Source of the DNA: Ascarosepion bandense
Lineage: Eukaryota > Mollusca > Cephalopoda > Sepiida > Sepiidae
Reading direction: 5' to 3'
DNA: 64,000 nt
Assembly: GCA_037127315.1 (NCBI GenBank)
Contig: JBBBDQ010001122.1
Location: 6,569,501-6,633,500 of the forward strand
Part shown: piece after piece, positions 10,803 to 22,045 of the stretch
Position numbering within the stretch: the stretch's first letter is position 1
How the letters are laid out: each line of letters starts with the position of its first letter
Made by a program: the position numbers and the translations under genes
Notes under the pieces: generated by a model
Seen by the model: the letters and a program-made list of their open reading frames with translations, nothing else
Database searches by the model: none
What the model was told of the DNA's origin: nothing

Positions 10803-11588
10803 GGGAGAGAGAGGGGAATAATAAATTCAGGATGAGTTAGGGATAGATAACCAGATATAGACAATGTAGGAAGACTTCAGTGATGACCCCCCCCCCCCAG
10901 TTATATATATATGTGTGTGTGTGTGTGGAGAAAAATATTGGGACATTTGCATCGGGATGGTATTGGGGGTTTCAGCGCCTGTGCACACACGTATTAGCCT
11001 GTTAAAAATTTGAAGTGGTTATACATAAAGACCAATCGAACACCTGACAGAAGTAATCATTGAATATTAGTAATATTTTTGCTGTTGTCGCTGTTACTGT
11101 CAGGCGTATGTAAAAGGATTGAAGAACGCTAGATGTTGAAGAATAAAATAAAGAAATATAGCGATTAAAAAGAAAATGAACGAAAAAAATGGAATCACTG
11201 AAAGGTTTCGAGTAAAATAGGCGGGAAAAAAAATTCTAGCATTTTGGTTGATTGTACGATTGGCACCAGATGGAGTGAATAAAATAGTCACAAGAAGACG
11301 ACCCGCTGCGTTTTGTTGCAGACGACAATCACAAGAAGTGGCATTAACGAAAAATTCCGAAGAGAGAAAAAAAGAAAAATTTGAATAAAATAATGGAAAA
11401 GAAAAAGAAAGTGAATGAATATAAGGAATAAAAGAAAAAAAAATGTAAATATCACTGTTACTGTTATAAATAAAAATAGTAAGGGGAAATAACATAAAGC
11501 CATTTTTGACCATAGGTCTCTGGTTGAGAGCCGGAAAGTAATGAGTATGAACCAGAAATGAAAAGAAATTATATAAAATTATATAAAT

Positions 11589-11590
<2 letters not shown>
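10803..11590. other. Unassigned sequence
   Basis: It contains a poly-C run near 10887 and a short TG run near 10910. A 137-residue open frame on the minus strand (11100-11513) is phenylalanine/serine/leucine-rich low complexity without recognisable domains and is not called. Confidence 0.4.
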
Positions 11591-11653
<63 letters not shown>

Positions 11654-11654
11654 C

Positions 11655-12082
11655 TAGAAAGAAAAAACTTGCCTATTAATTGATATGACTTGTCCAGCGG
11701 ATTGTAACATAGCAACCAAGGAATTCGAAAAACTGTCAAAATATAAAGACCTAGAAATTGAAATAGAAAAAATGTGGAAATAGAAAACAAGAGTCGTGCC
11801 AGTGATAGTAGATGCACTTGGAATGATAAAAAAATGGAACAAAACAACACATTGAATCCCTGGAAATCCCAGCTTAAGGGATATACAAAAAAATTGTCTT
11901 ATTAAGTACAGCCCACACACTAAAGAAAACTTTGTCTATGTAACGCTAGGGATAATAGGGGAGATAGAAAAAAACATGAAATGGAGCCATAACAACACGC
12001 CACGATCTGCCTTAGGTCTTATTACCGCAGACTTTGTTGGTAGTGCGACCATAGCAGAAATCGAAATATGATGAAAAATGAC

Positions 12083-12127
<45 letters not shown>
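11655..12127 (+). mobile_element. LINE B C-terminal fragment with (AAT)n tail
   Basis: Decayed reading frames give DMTCPADCNIATKEFEKLSK and then VVPVIVDALGMIKK, the conserved end of an invertebrate non-LTR RT family. They are followed by the family's 3' untranslated stretch ending GCAGAAATCGAAATATGATG. The 3' tail is a trinucleotide AAT run (12086-12127). Another AAT run precedes it (11594-11653). The exact clade is unsure. Confidence 0.6.
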
Positions 12128-12131
<4 letters not shown>

Positions 12132-12388
12132 CCAGTGAAAATTTCTCGGTTTTGTTTTAGAATTTTCTGATGAATCTTAATTCTTAGGTTAATAATTGAA
12201 TAATCTCATGTCGAGTTCTACGACTAACAATGGCATCGTTAAATATTTAACAACTTGATGGCAATCATAAATATGAATGGCAATTATTATTTAAAGAAGC
12301 AAGAGGATACAAATGAAAATATTTGAAATTGACAAGATTTTAATTTCAATGAAGCAGACATTAAACTCGTGAGAGTGTCATGGACTTT

Positions 12389-12389
12389 T

Positions 12390-12424
<35 letters not shown>
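12389..12424. repeat. (CTTT)n microsatellite
   Basis: About nine perfect CTTT units, unrelated in position to the large CTTT array at 43.5 kb. Confidence 0.9.
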
Positions 12425-12425
<1 letters not shown>

Positions 12426-12508
12426 ACTGCAAGCAAGAAGAAGCTTTTTTAATATTTTTTGCGCTCTTTCTCGCGATCAAAACCGAATAGTCTGTTATTT
12501 ATGAGGTA

Positions 12509-12535
12509 CTAGCAGGGCGTAAAGTACGCCCTGGC
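12509..12535 (-). mobile_element. Possible second Helitron-like 3' terminus
   Basis: On the minus strand a perfect hairpin AGGGCGT-actt-ACGCCCT is followed by one base, CTAG and then T. This has the hairpin-CTRR-T layout of a Helitron 3' end but a different sequence from the main family. The other end was not located, so only the terminus is called. Confidence 0.3.
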
Positions 12536-12906
12536 TAACCAATTCAGGAACGATGACGACGACGACAACAACAACAACAACAACAGCAGCAGCAACAACA
12601 ACAACAACAACAACAATAATAATATATTTGTTATATACTACCGCGGAAAACAACGAGGAACATGTATATATAAAAATATAACCTTATGTTTTTAATCTTA
12701 GACGATGACCCTTGTGTAGGGAATGGAGGGCACTCCGAGAGAGTTCACACACACGAAGAGGCCGTCAGAAGTCGGAAGCCAGCGAGGATCACTTAAGCCG
12801 AAATTCTAAACTTTATATATCTTAAAACTCGCACGGGACCCACACGGTCACAGCTCTTCAACCACACAATGTTTGCTTTCTATTGGTCACGGTTTACTTC
12901 CACGCA

Positions 12907-13110
12907 TTGCTTTTCCGGCTGTCACTTTGCTGACTTTATCTACGACCGGATGTATCTGTTATTTACATCTGCCGGTCTAGCACAGTTCAAGGTAATATAT
13001 TACAATTTTTGCATTTCCGGTTGTCACTTTGTTGACTTTATTTACGGCTGGGTGTATCTGTCAGTCACACCTGCCAGGCCCATCACTGCCAAAGTAATAT
13101 ATTACACTTT
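12907..13110 (+). repeat. Tandem pair, about 102-bp period
   Basis: Two diverged copies start at CCGGCTGTCACTTTG (about 12915) and CCGGTTGTCACTTTG (about 13017) and both end in GTAATATATTAC. The flanks, including a GC-moderate stretch at 12700-12860, were not identified. Confidence 0.6.
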
Positions 13111-13359
13111 GTCAATTTAATATTAAACCCATTGACACTTTCAGCTAGTACAACATTACGAAGGAGAGTATTTCATTGTTACGTGTCTTCCCACAACTTA
13201 CAAACTACTGACATCTATTTTGACAAAACAGACATATTTCCTCTTGGAAAGAAATGACACACTGACGCTTGGACAAAAAGGGTGCAAACGTAGCTCTTAC
13301 GGATGTAAAAAAAACAAAAACAATTATTTATTAATAGGATGATCTTGGAAACCTGATTC

Positions 13360-14128
13360 AATGCAATAAAAAATTGTAGTACTGCCTGGATAGATTATCG
13401 TAAGGCATTCGATAGTGTACCATATTCCTGAATCTTAAAGGTTTTATATATATAGAAGGTATCATTCGTTGTCATTAATTCCATCAAACAATGGATGGAA
13501 AACAAAACTTTACCTCAATCAAATAAAGGGAGCCTATAAATCTGGAGAAATAAATATTAATAGAGTAATATTTTAATGTGACTCTTTTTCTCCCTAAAAT
13601 GTTGAATATCAGTAATATTATTAACCAGCAAACTTAACAGGACGGAACGTGGTTACAAAAGAGCTCAAAAGAAAATAAGCCATCTATTTTACATGGATGA
13701 CTTAAAGTTGTTCGCTAAGAATAACAGTGAAGAAGCTTATCAGTACCTAGGTGTAAATGAATGTGAATGCATTCCTTATAAGAAAATGAAAGAAATAGTG
13801 CATAAAAAGTAAAGGGTACAACTGATATTAAGAACTGAATTGAATTATCAGAACAGAATTATGGCCATTAATAACCTTGCAATCCCAGTGGTACAATATA
13901 AGTTTCAACGCCTTGAACTTAGCTCTGGATTTTAAGACAAGAAAGCTTCTTTCTAAGCATAAGATGCATAATCCAAAGGCTAATGTAGACTGTCTATACA
14001 TACCCTGTAAAGAAGTTAGAAGAGGTCTTATTCAGCTAAAATTGTCATACAAGATAACAACTATTGGCTTAAATAACATACACGGAAACAACAAACGGTT
14101 GAAGGATACAACTAATCAATCAACATGA
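13360..14128 (+). mobile_element. LINE B reverse-transcriptase relic
   Basis: Several frames together show RT motifs: AWIDYRKAFDSVPYS (motif A, about 13384-13430, with a stop where tryptophan is normal) and ISHLFYMDDLKLFAKN (motif C, about 13678-13725). Then come NLAIPVVQYKF and, in the last open frame (13877-14128), KTRKLLSKHKMHNPKANVD and RRGLIQLKLSYK of the post-RT region. Frameshifts and stops make it dead. It is probably the same family as the C-terminal fragments at 11.7 and 31.7-32.1 kb. Confidence 0.65.
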
Positions 14129-14257
14129 AAACAAAAATATTCAATCATGAAAGAAGGCAGTAAATGCAAACAAGATTTACAATTAGTAGATTCTGTAGAA
14201 AAGCAAAACTGAAGCCATGACTAATATATAGTGTATCGAGGCAGCAGATAATTTTAT

Positions 14258-14260
<3 letters not shown>

Positions 14261-14320
<60 letters not shown>
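14261..14320. repeat. (CA)n microsatellite
   Basis: Pure CA run of about 60 bases. Other long CA/GT runs lie at 1348-1387, 3130-3185, 4951-5009, 16882-16926, 18997-19092, 32558-32617, 34389-34425, 40730-40795, 45531-45574 and 57007-57087. Confidence 0.95.
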
Positions 14321-14322
<2 letters not shown>

Positions 14323-14488
14323 TATATATATATTTTTTTTTTATTCAGATACTTTAATCCAAGAGGAAAAAAGCAGGAAGGTAAATTCCAAAAACCCGAT
14401 CCTAATTAATATTAAAATTTTTATTTTAATATTAAAAAATGATACAGGAAGAGAGCTCCATGTAATAAAATATTACAGAGCAAATATA

Positions 14489-14670
14489 AATTAAAATAGG
14501 ATTAATTCAATGATGTTGGTTGATCATTTCGATATGAAAATCACCACGGGTGATAACACATCACCTCAGTAACAGAAAAATCCTTTCATAACTGGAGAAA
14601 AATCAGTCTAATCGTGGGGATTTTCATATCGAAATGATCATCCAACATCATTGAATTAATCCTATTTTAA

Positions 14671-14672
<2 letters not shown>
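14489..14672. repeat. Foldback: 54-bp arms around a 76-base loop
   Basis: The left arm begins AATTAAAATAGGATTAATTC and contains GATCATTTCGATATGAAAAT; the right arm (14619-14672) is its reverse complement with one mismatch. The arms flank a unique-looking loop. This looks like a small foldback element or a palindromic insertion. Confidence 0.75.
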
Positions 14673-14704
<32 letters not shown>

Positions 14705-14708
<4 letters not shown>

Positions 14709-15016
14709 CGTGCGACATGACTGGCATGTAGATCCCATCCGTTTACCTTTGAAATAGCTAAATGCAACTAGCACTTCTACCCCAACAGTTTTTTTTCTAG
14801 TAATTTCCACCCGTGGAACTTCCTTCCATTTACTTGCTTCCCTGATAACTACAATCTTCATTTAAATGCAACGTTAATCGCCACCTTCTATCTTTTGAAT
14901 CCCGTTCTTTTCTTCAGTCCTCCCTAGACTGTCTTTTCGCTCACTTTCACTCCCCTCCCTGTTTACTGTCGGCATTTTGGCCTTGCTTAGGGTGAAATGG
15001 TTACATATACATATAT
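14705..15016 (+). mobile_element. LINE A C-terminus and 3' end
   Basis: The plus strand carries the decayed C-terminal segment (CCAACAGTTTTTTTTCTAG region, matching FYSNSFF of the 24.7-kb copy), a short untranslated part and the family tail ending CCTTGCTTAGGGTGAAATGG. It is broken by stops and its upstream part is replaced by (TA)n. Confidence 0.6.
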
Positions 15017-15133
15017 TATTAGACTTTAGAACATGTACAAACTAGAAACTGCTACAAAATTGTACATTTTGTTTCGACGTTGAAAGAACAATGTCTCATC
15101 AGGTAGTTAATAATGATGGTAATAAACGTTTAT

Positions 15134-15321
15134 CCTGCCGAATGACACCAATTTTCGTAACAAAAATTTATCGTAAATAATCAAGCCGGTAGAAATATAT
15201 ATATAATACTGCTTGATTATAAACTGAATATCTACTTAAATACAAGTATCAATAAAAAAATGTTCAAACAAATCATTTAAAATATATATATATATATATA
15301 TTTTAAATGATTTGTTTGAAC

Positions 15322-15361
<40 letters not shown>
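15134..15361. repeat. Dispersed repeat with (TA)n-centred hairpin
   Basis: The stretch from CCTGCCGAATGACACC to GTTCAAACAAAT matches 45778-45915 and, partially, 56905-57008. At 15265-15325 the end TGTTCAAACAAATCATTTAA is repeated in inverted orientation around a TA run, making a hairpin. Class unknown. Confidence 0.55.
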
Positions 15362-15365
<4 letters not shown>

Positions 15366-15453
15366 AACTAACTTGTTGAACTCGTAGGTTTATTTACCTT
15401 TTTGTTCATGCATTTACTTTTATAAAGAGTGCTCGATACAAATGTAGTGAGTT

Positions 15454-16850
15454 ATACTGACTGTAATGGTTGTTACAATGTTTTTAAATTCATAGTATCA
15501 CTACACAAAAAATTTCTCATGTTTCGAAGCCAGCCCATTATGTTTTGGCTTCATCCTCAGGTGATTCTTTTAGAAATAAGAATTATCCATTTGAAAAGAC
15601 CGTTTATTTGTGTTGGATTTGTTATTTTCGGGTGTAAGAGGGGTTGGTCTGTATTTTGAGTTGACCTTTTTACTGGTGTTGGGGTTAAGTGTTTGTTTTT
15701 GGCAGAGTTCATGATAGGCCTAATCTAATAATCTTGAAAGGGCTGGTGCTAATGGCGCCTTTGGTTTAGGGGTTGGTAGGTGTTGTTTTGTTTTGGGGTT
15801 GGTTTCTCCTTAATTTAATGTATGTTATTTTGTATTGGGGTGTGTGCTTTTTTTTTGTTTTTTTACGCTCTTGCTTTTTATAAAATATATTTTCCACAAA
15901 ATATATCTTTCACAAAAACCAAACCCCTCCCCCAAAAAAACACTTTATAATATTCTATAATATTAAGCTATTTTATAATATTATAAAATATAACATTTTA
16001 TAATATTTAAGAAATATATTTCTTTTATAAAATCTATCCCCTATTCAACATATTTTATAAATATAAAGTATATTTTTTTATTTATTTACCTACTATTCTG
16101 TTGCAACTGCATTATTTTTTGTTGGTATTGTATAGGGTTTGTTTTCTTTTGGGGTGGGGTCCTTAAATTTTAGCGAGAAATATTTACGATGTTTGCATAT
16201 TACTGCTAATTCGTCTCTACGGTTTAGTAAATCGTTGCTGTTAGGGTACTGGAGAATGTGTAGTTTTTCACTTAGACATAAAGGGCAGATGTCATTAAGT
16301 GAGTTGCAAGTTCTAGTTTTTTCTAGGATTTTCCATTTTACTTTGGGTTTCTGTTTTGAATCCTTTAGCTTCCAAAAGTATGTGGAAAGAGATGTTTAGT
16401 TTCGGTATACGCTGTTAGGTGCAAGTACCAGCGCTGCTTAAGTATTCTTAGTTGAATACTTTTAAGCAGAGCTGGTACTTGCACCTAACCCCAAAACAAA
16501 ACCAACCCCAAAACAAAACAACACCTACCAACCCCTAAACCAAAGGCGCCATTAGCACCAGCCCTTTCAAGATTAATAGATTAGGCCTATCATGAACTCT
16601 GCCAAAAACAAACACTTAACCCCAACACCAGTAAAAAGGTCAACGGAACACAAAATACAGACCAACCCCTCTTACACCCGCAAATAACAAATCCAACGCA
16701 AATAAACGGTCTTTTCAACTTGATAATTCTCATTTCTAAAAAAAAAAACACCTGAGGATGAAGTCAAAACATAATGGGCTGGCTTCGAAACATGAGAAAT
16801 TTTTTGTGTAGTGATACTATGAATTTAAAAACATTGTAACAACCATTACA

Positions 16851-16853
<3 letters not shown>
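15454..16853. repeat. Large foldback: about 360-bp arms, about 680-bp centre
   Basis: The left arm (15454-15812) and right arm (16490-16853) are reverse complements at high identity, from CTGTAATGGTTGTTACAATG at the outside to the TTGTTTTGGGGTTGG region inside. Near the outer ends each arm contains CTGAGGA, a GAAGCC/GGCTTC stem (GAAGTC in the right arm) and GAAA, a hammerhead-like motif. The centre is AT-rich with its own small hairpin at 16408-16486. (TA)n follows the right arm directly. Confidence 0.8.
16408..16486. repeat. Inner hairpin of the large foldback
   Basis: Arms reading GGTGCAAGTACCAGC... and ...GCTGGTACTTGCACC meet at about 16447 with almost no loop. It marks the symmetry centre adjoining the right arm of the larger inverted repeat. 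Confidence 0.8.
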
Positions 16854-16930
<77 letters not shown>

Positions 16931-16958
16931 TGTTTATATATATATATATATATATATA
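16853..16958. repeat. (TA)n-(TG)n-(TA)n compound microsatellite
   Basis: TA to 16882, TG to about 16926, then a second TA block. It abuts the right arm of the foldback without a gap. Confidence 0.95.
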
Positions 16959-17340
16959 CACGCAATTTGTTATATGCGCGGTACTCATTGGAAAGCGCTC
17001 AATATCAGTGATAGAGCTAACAATAACATATTCAGTTGGATTGCTGTGAGTTTGTGACCCTGGGTTTCACGCTTCTGCAATCGTCAGACAAACTGATTAA
17101 TTTTTAAAATTTTGGATATACGTTGGGTTGCGTAGATTGGTGTTTTTATGGAAGTGTGAGGAAAAATTGTCATCGTCACGCCACTCATACTAACGCTAAC
17201 ATACATACATGCTCGTAGACCCATTGTCGTACGCAGACAGACACACACGCACGATCGTCCACCGGGGCTCACAAAACATAACTCTATGTGAACAAACTCA
17301 CATCAATCCAACTGAATATATATATTTATATATATGGGTA

Positions 17341-17411
17341 AATATAAATATTATTCTACGTCTATGGCACGACTCGGAATTTCATGCGCTGTGCAATGAT
17401 CAGGTGCATAT
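17341..17411 (-). ncRNA. Decayed hammerhead-like module
   Basis: On the minus strand CTGATCA (canonical CTGANGA with one changed core base) is followed by TTGCACAGCGCAT, GAAA, and TTCCGAGTC-GTGCC. It matches the modules at 17.9 and 31.3-31.4 kb. The altered G in the core predicts loss of activity. Confidence 0.4.
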
Positions 17412-17630
17412 TTCAAACTAACATTTGAAATGTTAGTTTGAAACATTTGAATTTTTCAAATGTGATTTGTATTTCACTCAATGTTCATGGAAATAAAATC
17501 TTATAAAGTTAAGTTACTGCTTTTTTAATAACAAGATTAAAAATTTAAATATTATAAGGTTACATGCAAACAAATATTAAAATTAAAATATAAACTAAAA
17601 ATATTAAAATTTTAAATAAAAATAAAATAA

Positions 17631-17637
<7 letters not shown>

Positions 17638-17677
<40 letters not shown>
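17638..17677. repeat. (TATC)n microsatellite
   Basis: Ten perfect units without spacers, followed by two TA runs whose flanks (TACTTTACATCCATATA and TATGGATGTAAAGTATA, 17707-17810) form an inverted repeat. Confidence 0.9.
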
Positions 17678-17718
17678 GGGTGTGTACCTGCGTGTACACA
17701 CATATGTATACTTTACAT

Positions 17719-17759
<41 letters not shown>

Positions 17760-17762
17760 CAT

Positions 17763-17796
<34 letters not shown>

Positions 17797-17884
17797 ATGT
17801 AAAGTATACATATATAAATATTTATCTGGTGTTAATGGAACAGTGCTCAATGCAATATAATAGAGCTATAAAGTATATATTAAT

Positions 17885-17955
17885 AAATATACATATTATC
17901 CTACGTTTGAAGCAAGACTCGGAGTTTAATGCATTACGCAATCATCAGGTGCATA
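17885..17955 (-). ncRNA. Decayed hammerhead-like module
   Basis: The minus strand shows CTGATGA, a TTGCG...GCAT stem region, TAAA in place of GAAA, and CTCCGAGTC. The core substitution suggests an inactive relative of the modules at 31.3 kb. Confidence 0.4.
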
Positions 17956-18012
17956 TTTATGATATAAACATAGGATAATATTTGTATATATTTCTGATAT
18001 TAGGTAGTATTT

Positions 18013-18472
18013 ACAGTATTTACATTATTAGGACTATTGTCCTCATCTTTGTTGCCATTTGTACGACGTTTCGGCAATTGTACTTTCCGGCCTTCTTCAT
18101 GTGCTAGGAATTACGAACAGAACCCTTTATTACAATCACTGGGGTATATCATTTCCATCACTTTTGCGTAGAGCCTCTATCTGGTAGTCATGAATTATCT
18201 CCCTCTAACCCTGTAAGTTACTTGTTCACCACTACTGTACCCAGGTATTGAACTCACAATTCTTTGGGTCAAGTCACAGGAACTAACCAACGTGTATATT
18301 CTTGGCCATGTGTCCTTGACAACTGAATTTTTGGAACTTATTAACCGTATGTTCAGTAACACTTTTTTTTTACCAGATTTCATATTGCAATTTTTTGATG
18401 TTAATTGTTTTCTGTAGTATTTTTGATGTTAATGGCAACCATGAGGACAATAGTCCGAATAATGTAAATACT
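18013..18472. repeat. Inverted-repeat ends around about 365 bp, with hammerhead-like left arm
   Basis: ATTAGGACTATTGTCCTCAT near the left end is reverse-complemented near 18446-18466, with GTTGCCATT nearby on both sides. In the left arm (minus strand 18060-18110) a GAAGAAGGCCGG...GCCGAAACGTC stretch resembles the hairpin of Penelope-like termini. The enclosed DNA has no recognisable coding sequence. Confidence 0.5.
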
Positions 18473-18481
18473 GTAGATAGG

Positions 18482-18541
<60 letters not shown>

Positions 18542-18765
18542 TGTAAAATCTTTTGTAAAATAAAGACGTAAGCTGACGATGGTTCGCCTGAAATAGGCCC
18601 GTATTTCCGATTTACCATGAAATAACGTGTCTGTCCAAATTAATTCTTATATTTGCTATATATGTATTTCTATGCATATATACTTAGAGCTCTCTTAGAG
18701 TGTTATCCTACCACTGTATGTACAGGATACTCCTTTGGATTCTTCTATACCCACACTGCATGCCG

Positions 18766-18820
<55 letters not shown>

Positions 18821-19035
18821 AAAATTTTTAAAAAATTAAATAGATGAATTCTGGAATAAAGTAGAGTGAGGTATATTCCATTTTATTTGAACCACATTTC
18901 GCGCTGAGCAAATATGAGCTTATTCAGGAGAAATTTAAACTCAATTTCTGATTAGCTTATCTTTGCTGATGACTGATACACGACCGGATACATGCATGTA
19001 TTACAGACACACACACCCGCACACACACACACACC

Positions 19036-19088
<53 letters not shown>

Positions 19089-19107
19089 GCGCTAAAAAGT
19101 CCTACCG

Positions 19108-19243
19108 GGCGCCCATAGCCCAGAGGTAGAATCGCCGACTGACGCCAATTCGGTCGGGTTTCAATCCTGGGTTAAGGGCAATCGGAGTCTAACTGTACTG
19201 ATGAGCTGTGATACAGTGAAACAGATCTGTCTGCGTATGACTA
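19108..19243 (+). mobile_element. tRNA-headed SINE (family B)
   Basis: The A box is TAGCCCAGAGGTAGAATCG and the B box is GGTTTCAATCC, 38-40 bases apart. The body ends GATCTGTCTGCGTATGACTA followed by (CA)n and (TA)n. It is the best-preserved family B copy in the window. It is not called a tRNA gene because a clover-leaf and anticodon arm are not maintained. Confidence 0.65.
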
Positions 19244-19273
19244 TACACACACACACACACACACACACATATC

Positions 19274-19331
<58 letters not shown>

Positions 19332-20062
19332 AACTACACTGCACACATGATTTGATTGTGTCAATAGGTCCGCAAACAGCTCCCCCTCAGATTTTGAATT
19401 CTAAGTCGTTTTTTACTAGTAGACCTTATATAAAATTTGTAAACGTTTTCTTATTTGCTTCTCATTTAATTATTTAATTATTAGATTTTTGTTAATTTCA
19501 ATACGATTTTTATTTATTTATTCTCAAGGTTTACGTATAGGATATTGTTTCGGTTCGAATCTAGTAAGAACAGGAGATAAACAGGAGATAGCCCAGTTGT
19601 ATAACAATTGTAGAGCTGACAACTACACTTAACATCCCCTGAAGACAACACCCAACTAAATCACAGCTCCATGAATCCATCTCTGATATTTCTACAATCT
19701 TACGCCGTATTCACTTTGTAGAGCACTGTTGACGAGCAAAACCAAAACTCACGAGTGATCGACTCTCTTGGTAGAAGAGTAGAGCAAGATGAGTTGGTTG
19801 CCCAGTAACCAATCATATTGACCAGCTATGTTATGACAGAAGGCCTCCCTAATGACCTTCCGACCTTGTTGTAGGACCGAGATGGTTGGTGTGATAGACT
19901 CATGAATGCCCCAGCTAACTCGACCGAATAAGTAGTAAAGTAGGCAATTTCATTTTCAATGCATCTTCGGCTGCGCAAATTAGATTAATTTATTTTTAAT
20001 TAAAAAAAACACACACACACGTTGAAATCTGTGTACTGAGGGTAAGTAATTTTCGAAGATTT

Positions 20063-20067
20063 ATGAA

Positions 20068-20114
<47 letters not shown>

Positions 20115-20125
20115 CCATTCTCTTC

Positions 20126-20174
<49 letters not shown>

Positions 20175-20186
20175 TCATTATCTATC

Positions 20187-20242
<56 letters not shown>

Positions 20243-20252
20243 TCATTCTCTA

Positions 20253-20300
<48 letters not shown>

Positions 20301-20311
20301 CCATTCTCTTC

Positions 20312-20365
<54 letters not shown>

Positions 20366-20376
20366 CCATTCTCTTC

Positions 20377-20418
<42 letters not shown>

Positions 20419-20452
20419 CCATTCTCTTCATTATTTATCTATCTATCTATCT
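20063..20452. repeat. (TATC)n array punctuated by CCCATTCTCTTCAT
   Basis: At least four copies of the spacer CCCATTCTCTTCATTATC, plus shorter TTCATT variants, separate blocks of about 35-55 bases of TATC. Confidence 0.9.
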
Positions 20453-20574
20453 TGGTCATTCTATGCCTTAGTTGCACTGTTTTAGTGCATCTTTTTTTGT
20501 GACTAATTATTTGGATTATTTTTTCTACATCTACGTTACATCTTCCAGCAACAACTGATTTTATTTCCTTGCAG

Positions 20575-20774
20575 TGTTATCCTAAGGTCGGCTGCCTTCC
20601 ATTCCTTCGCCGCCATTTCCACCTGGCCTTTGAACGGCGTCGGTGTTCTCCATCTGGTGCGTACGAACACTCGGACAGGATAGGTAAACACGAGAAACGC
20701 GTTACGAACAATGACGGAGTGTCTTCGCTCTTGGTTTTGTGACTTCGATTCAAGGCCTTCAGTTTTGGGCTCGT
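20575..20774 (+). other. Possible exon-like segment (splice context only)
   Basis: A pyrimidine-rich acceptor TTATTTCCTTGCAG precedes a 200-base stretch that is richer in GC than its surroundings. The segment ends at a textbook donor GTAAGTA. No frame is open throughout on the plus strand, so it could only be an untranslated or noncoding exon. The minus strand is open (20536-20790) but without recognisable domains. Chance is a serious alternative. Confidence 0.2.
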
Positions 20775-21050
20775 GTAAGTACGGTTCCATTCAGTCTTCA
20801 AAAAGAATCCCTCTCTCTGTATCTCACTCTCTTTTTTTCTCACTCTCTTTCTCTCTCTCTCTCTGTATGTCTGTCTGTCTGTCTCTCTCTCTATATATAA
20901 AATAGTTATGCTTTTAAATTCGATTTATTCGGCGTTCAGCTGTGTCTCTTTATATAAACAGCACGTGTCAGTGGCTAGCTAATCATGCACGTCACATTAT
21001 ATTTACCTTTATATTGATTTAAAATACGCATATGCACATATATACACAAG

Positions 21051-21052
<2 letters not shown>

Positions 21053-21098
<46 letters not shown>

Positions 21099-21142
21099 AT
21101 ATCTATCTATCTATCCCATTTGTTCATATCTAATACTTTTCA

Positions 21143-21194
<52 letters not shown>

Positions 21195-21218
21195 CCATTT
21201 GTTCATATCTAATACTTT

Positions 21219-21268
<50 letters not shown>

Positions 21269-21295
21269 CCATTTGTTCATATCTAATACTTTTCA

Positions 21296-21345
<50 letters not shown>
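21053..21345. repeat. (TATC)n array punctuated by CCCATTTGTTCATA spacers
   Basis: Three spacers of the form CCCATTTGTTCATATCTAAT followed by ACTTTT divide the array into four or more blocks. A (TA)n run follows at 21426-21478. Confidence 0.9.
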
Positions 21346-21422
21346 CATCGATTTAAAACTCGCATGTACAGACATAAATTTCTATAGCTGTATATCAATT
21401 AATGTCATTGGGTGTTTTAAAT

Positions 21423-21482
<60 letters not shown>

Positions 21483-21837
21483 TTAAACACACACACATAC
21501 TCACATACATAAACATGCGCTGAATACGTACGATCTTTAAATCTGTATCGGAAAAATAATTGTGTGTAAACGTCTCCAATGAAAAGCTTGTTTTCAAATA
21601 TATATTTTCAGTTATTAGTTTTTGAAAGAGAGAGCTGTGAATATTTGCACACGGTTAAATGCGTTTTATTTTTCTGGGACTTAGAAGTTAAAATAACTGA
21701 TTTAAGTTTGATGAATTCTGTTGCCAATCAGTTGCAATCAGTTGCCAATCTTTAAATTCCTTTCAAGCAAGACAAGATAGCCACTAAGATGCAAAGGATT
21801 ACTGAATTTTAGAGAATATGAGAAGAATACAATTAAG

Positions 21838-22045
21838 GGGAGAGAGCTATAAAAGAACTGAAGCAGATAGAATATAACGCTTGCAATTGCCTTTAAACTT
21901 TTGAAGGTCAAAGTTGAGTGGAAAGAAAGAAGCCGAAACAGAGTTCGACAACCTAGAAGTACTTTTATCATACAATTTACGGTTACATTTAGCTATTTCA
22001 ATGGTAAAAATATGAGACCTTGTCGCCAATCTAGTACTGCATTTA
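21838..22045 (-). mobile_element. LINE A C-terminal fragment
   Basis: The minus strand gives FTIEIAKCNRKLY, STSRLSNSV and NFDLQKFKGN, matching the LINE A C-terminal pattern (RTSRLWNSLP-type segment followed by a hydrophobic/basic helix). It is truncated at both ends. Confidence 0.55.

Noticed and set aside
11100..11513. 137-residue minus-strand frame
   Set aside because: Low-complexity aromatic/serine composition, no domain and no conservation evidence.
14667..14861. 64-residue minus-strand frame repeated in opposite orientation at 5.75 kb
   Set aside because: It is antisense to the LINE A C-terminus; the coding sense is the other strand.
19108..19190. Possible tRNA gene from A and B boxes
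   Set aside because: Same sequence recurs as a dispersed family with a non-tRNA body, and no anticodon arm or acceptor pairing is kept; called a SINE.
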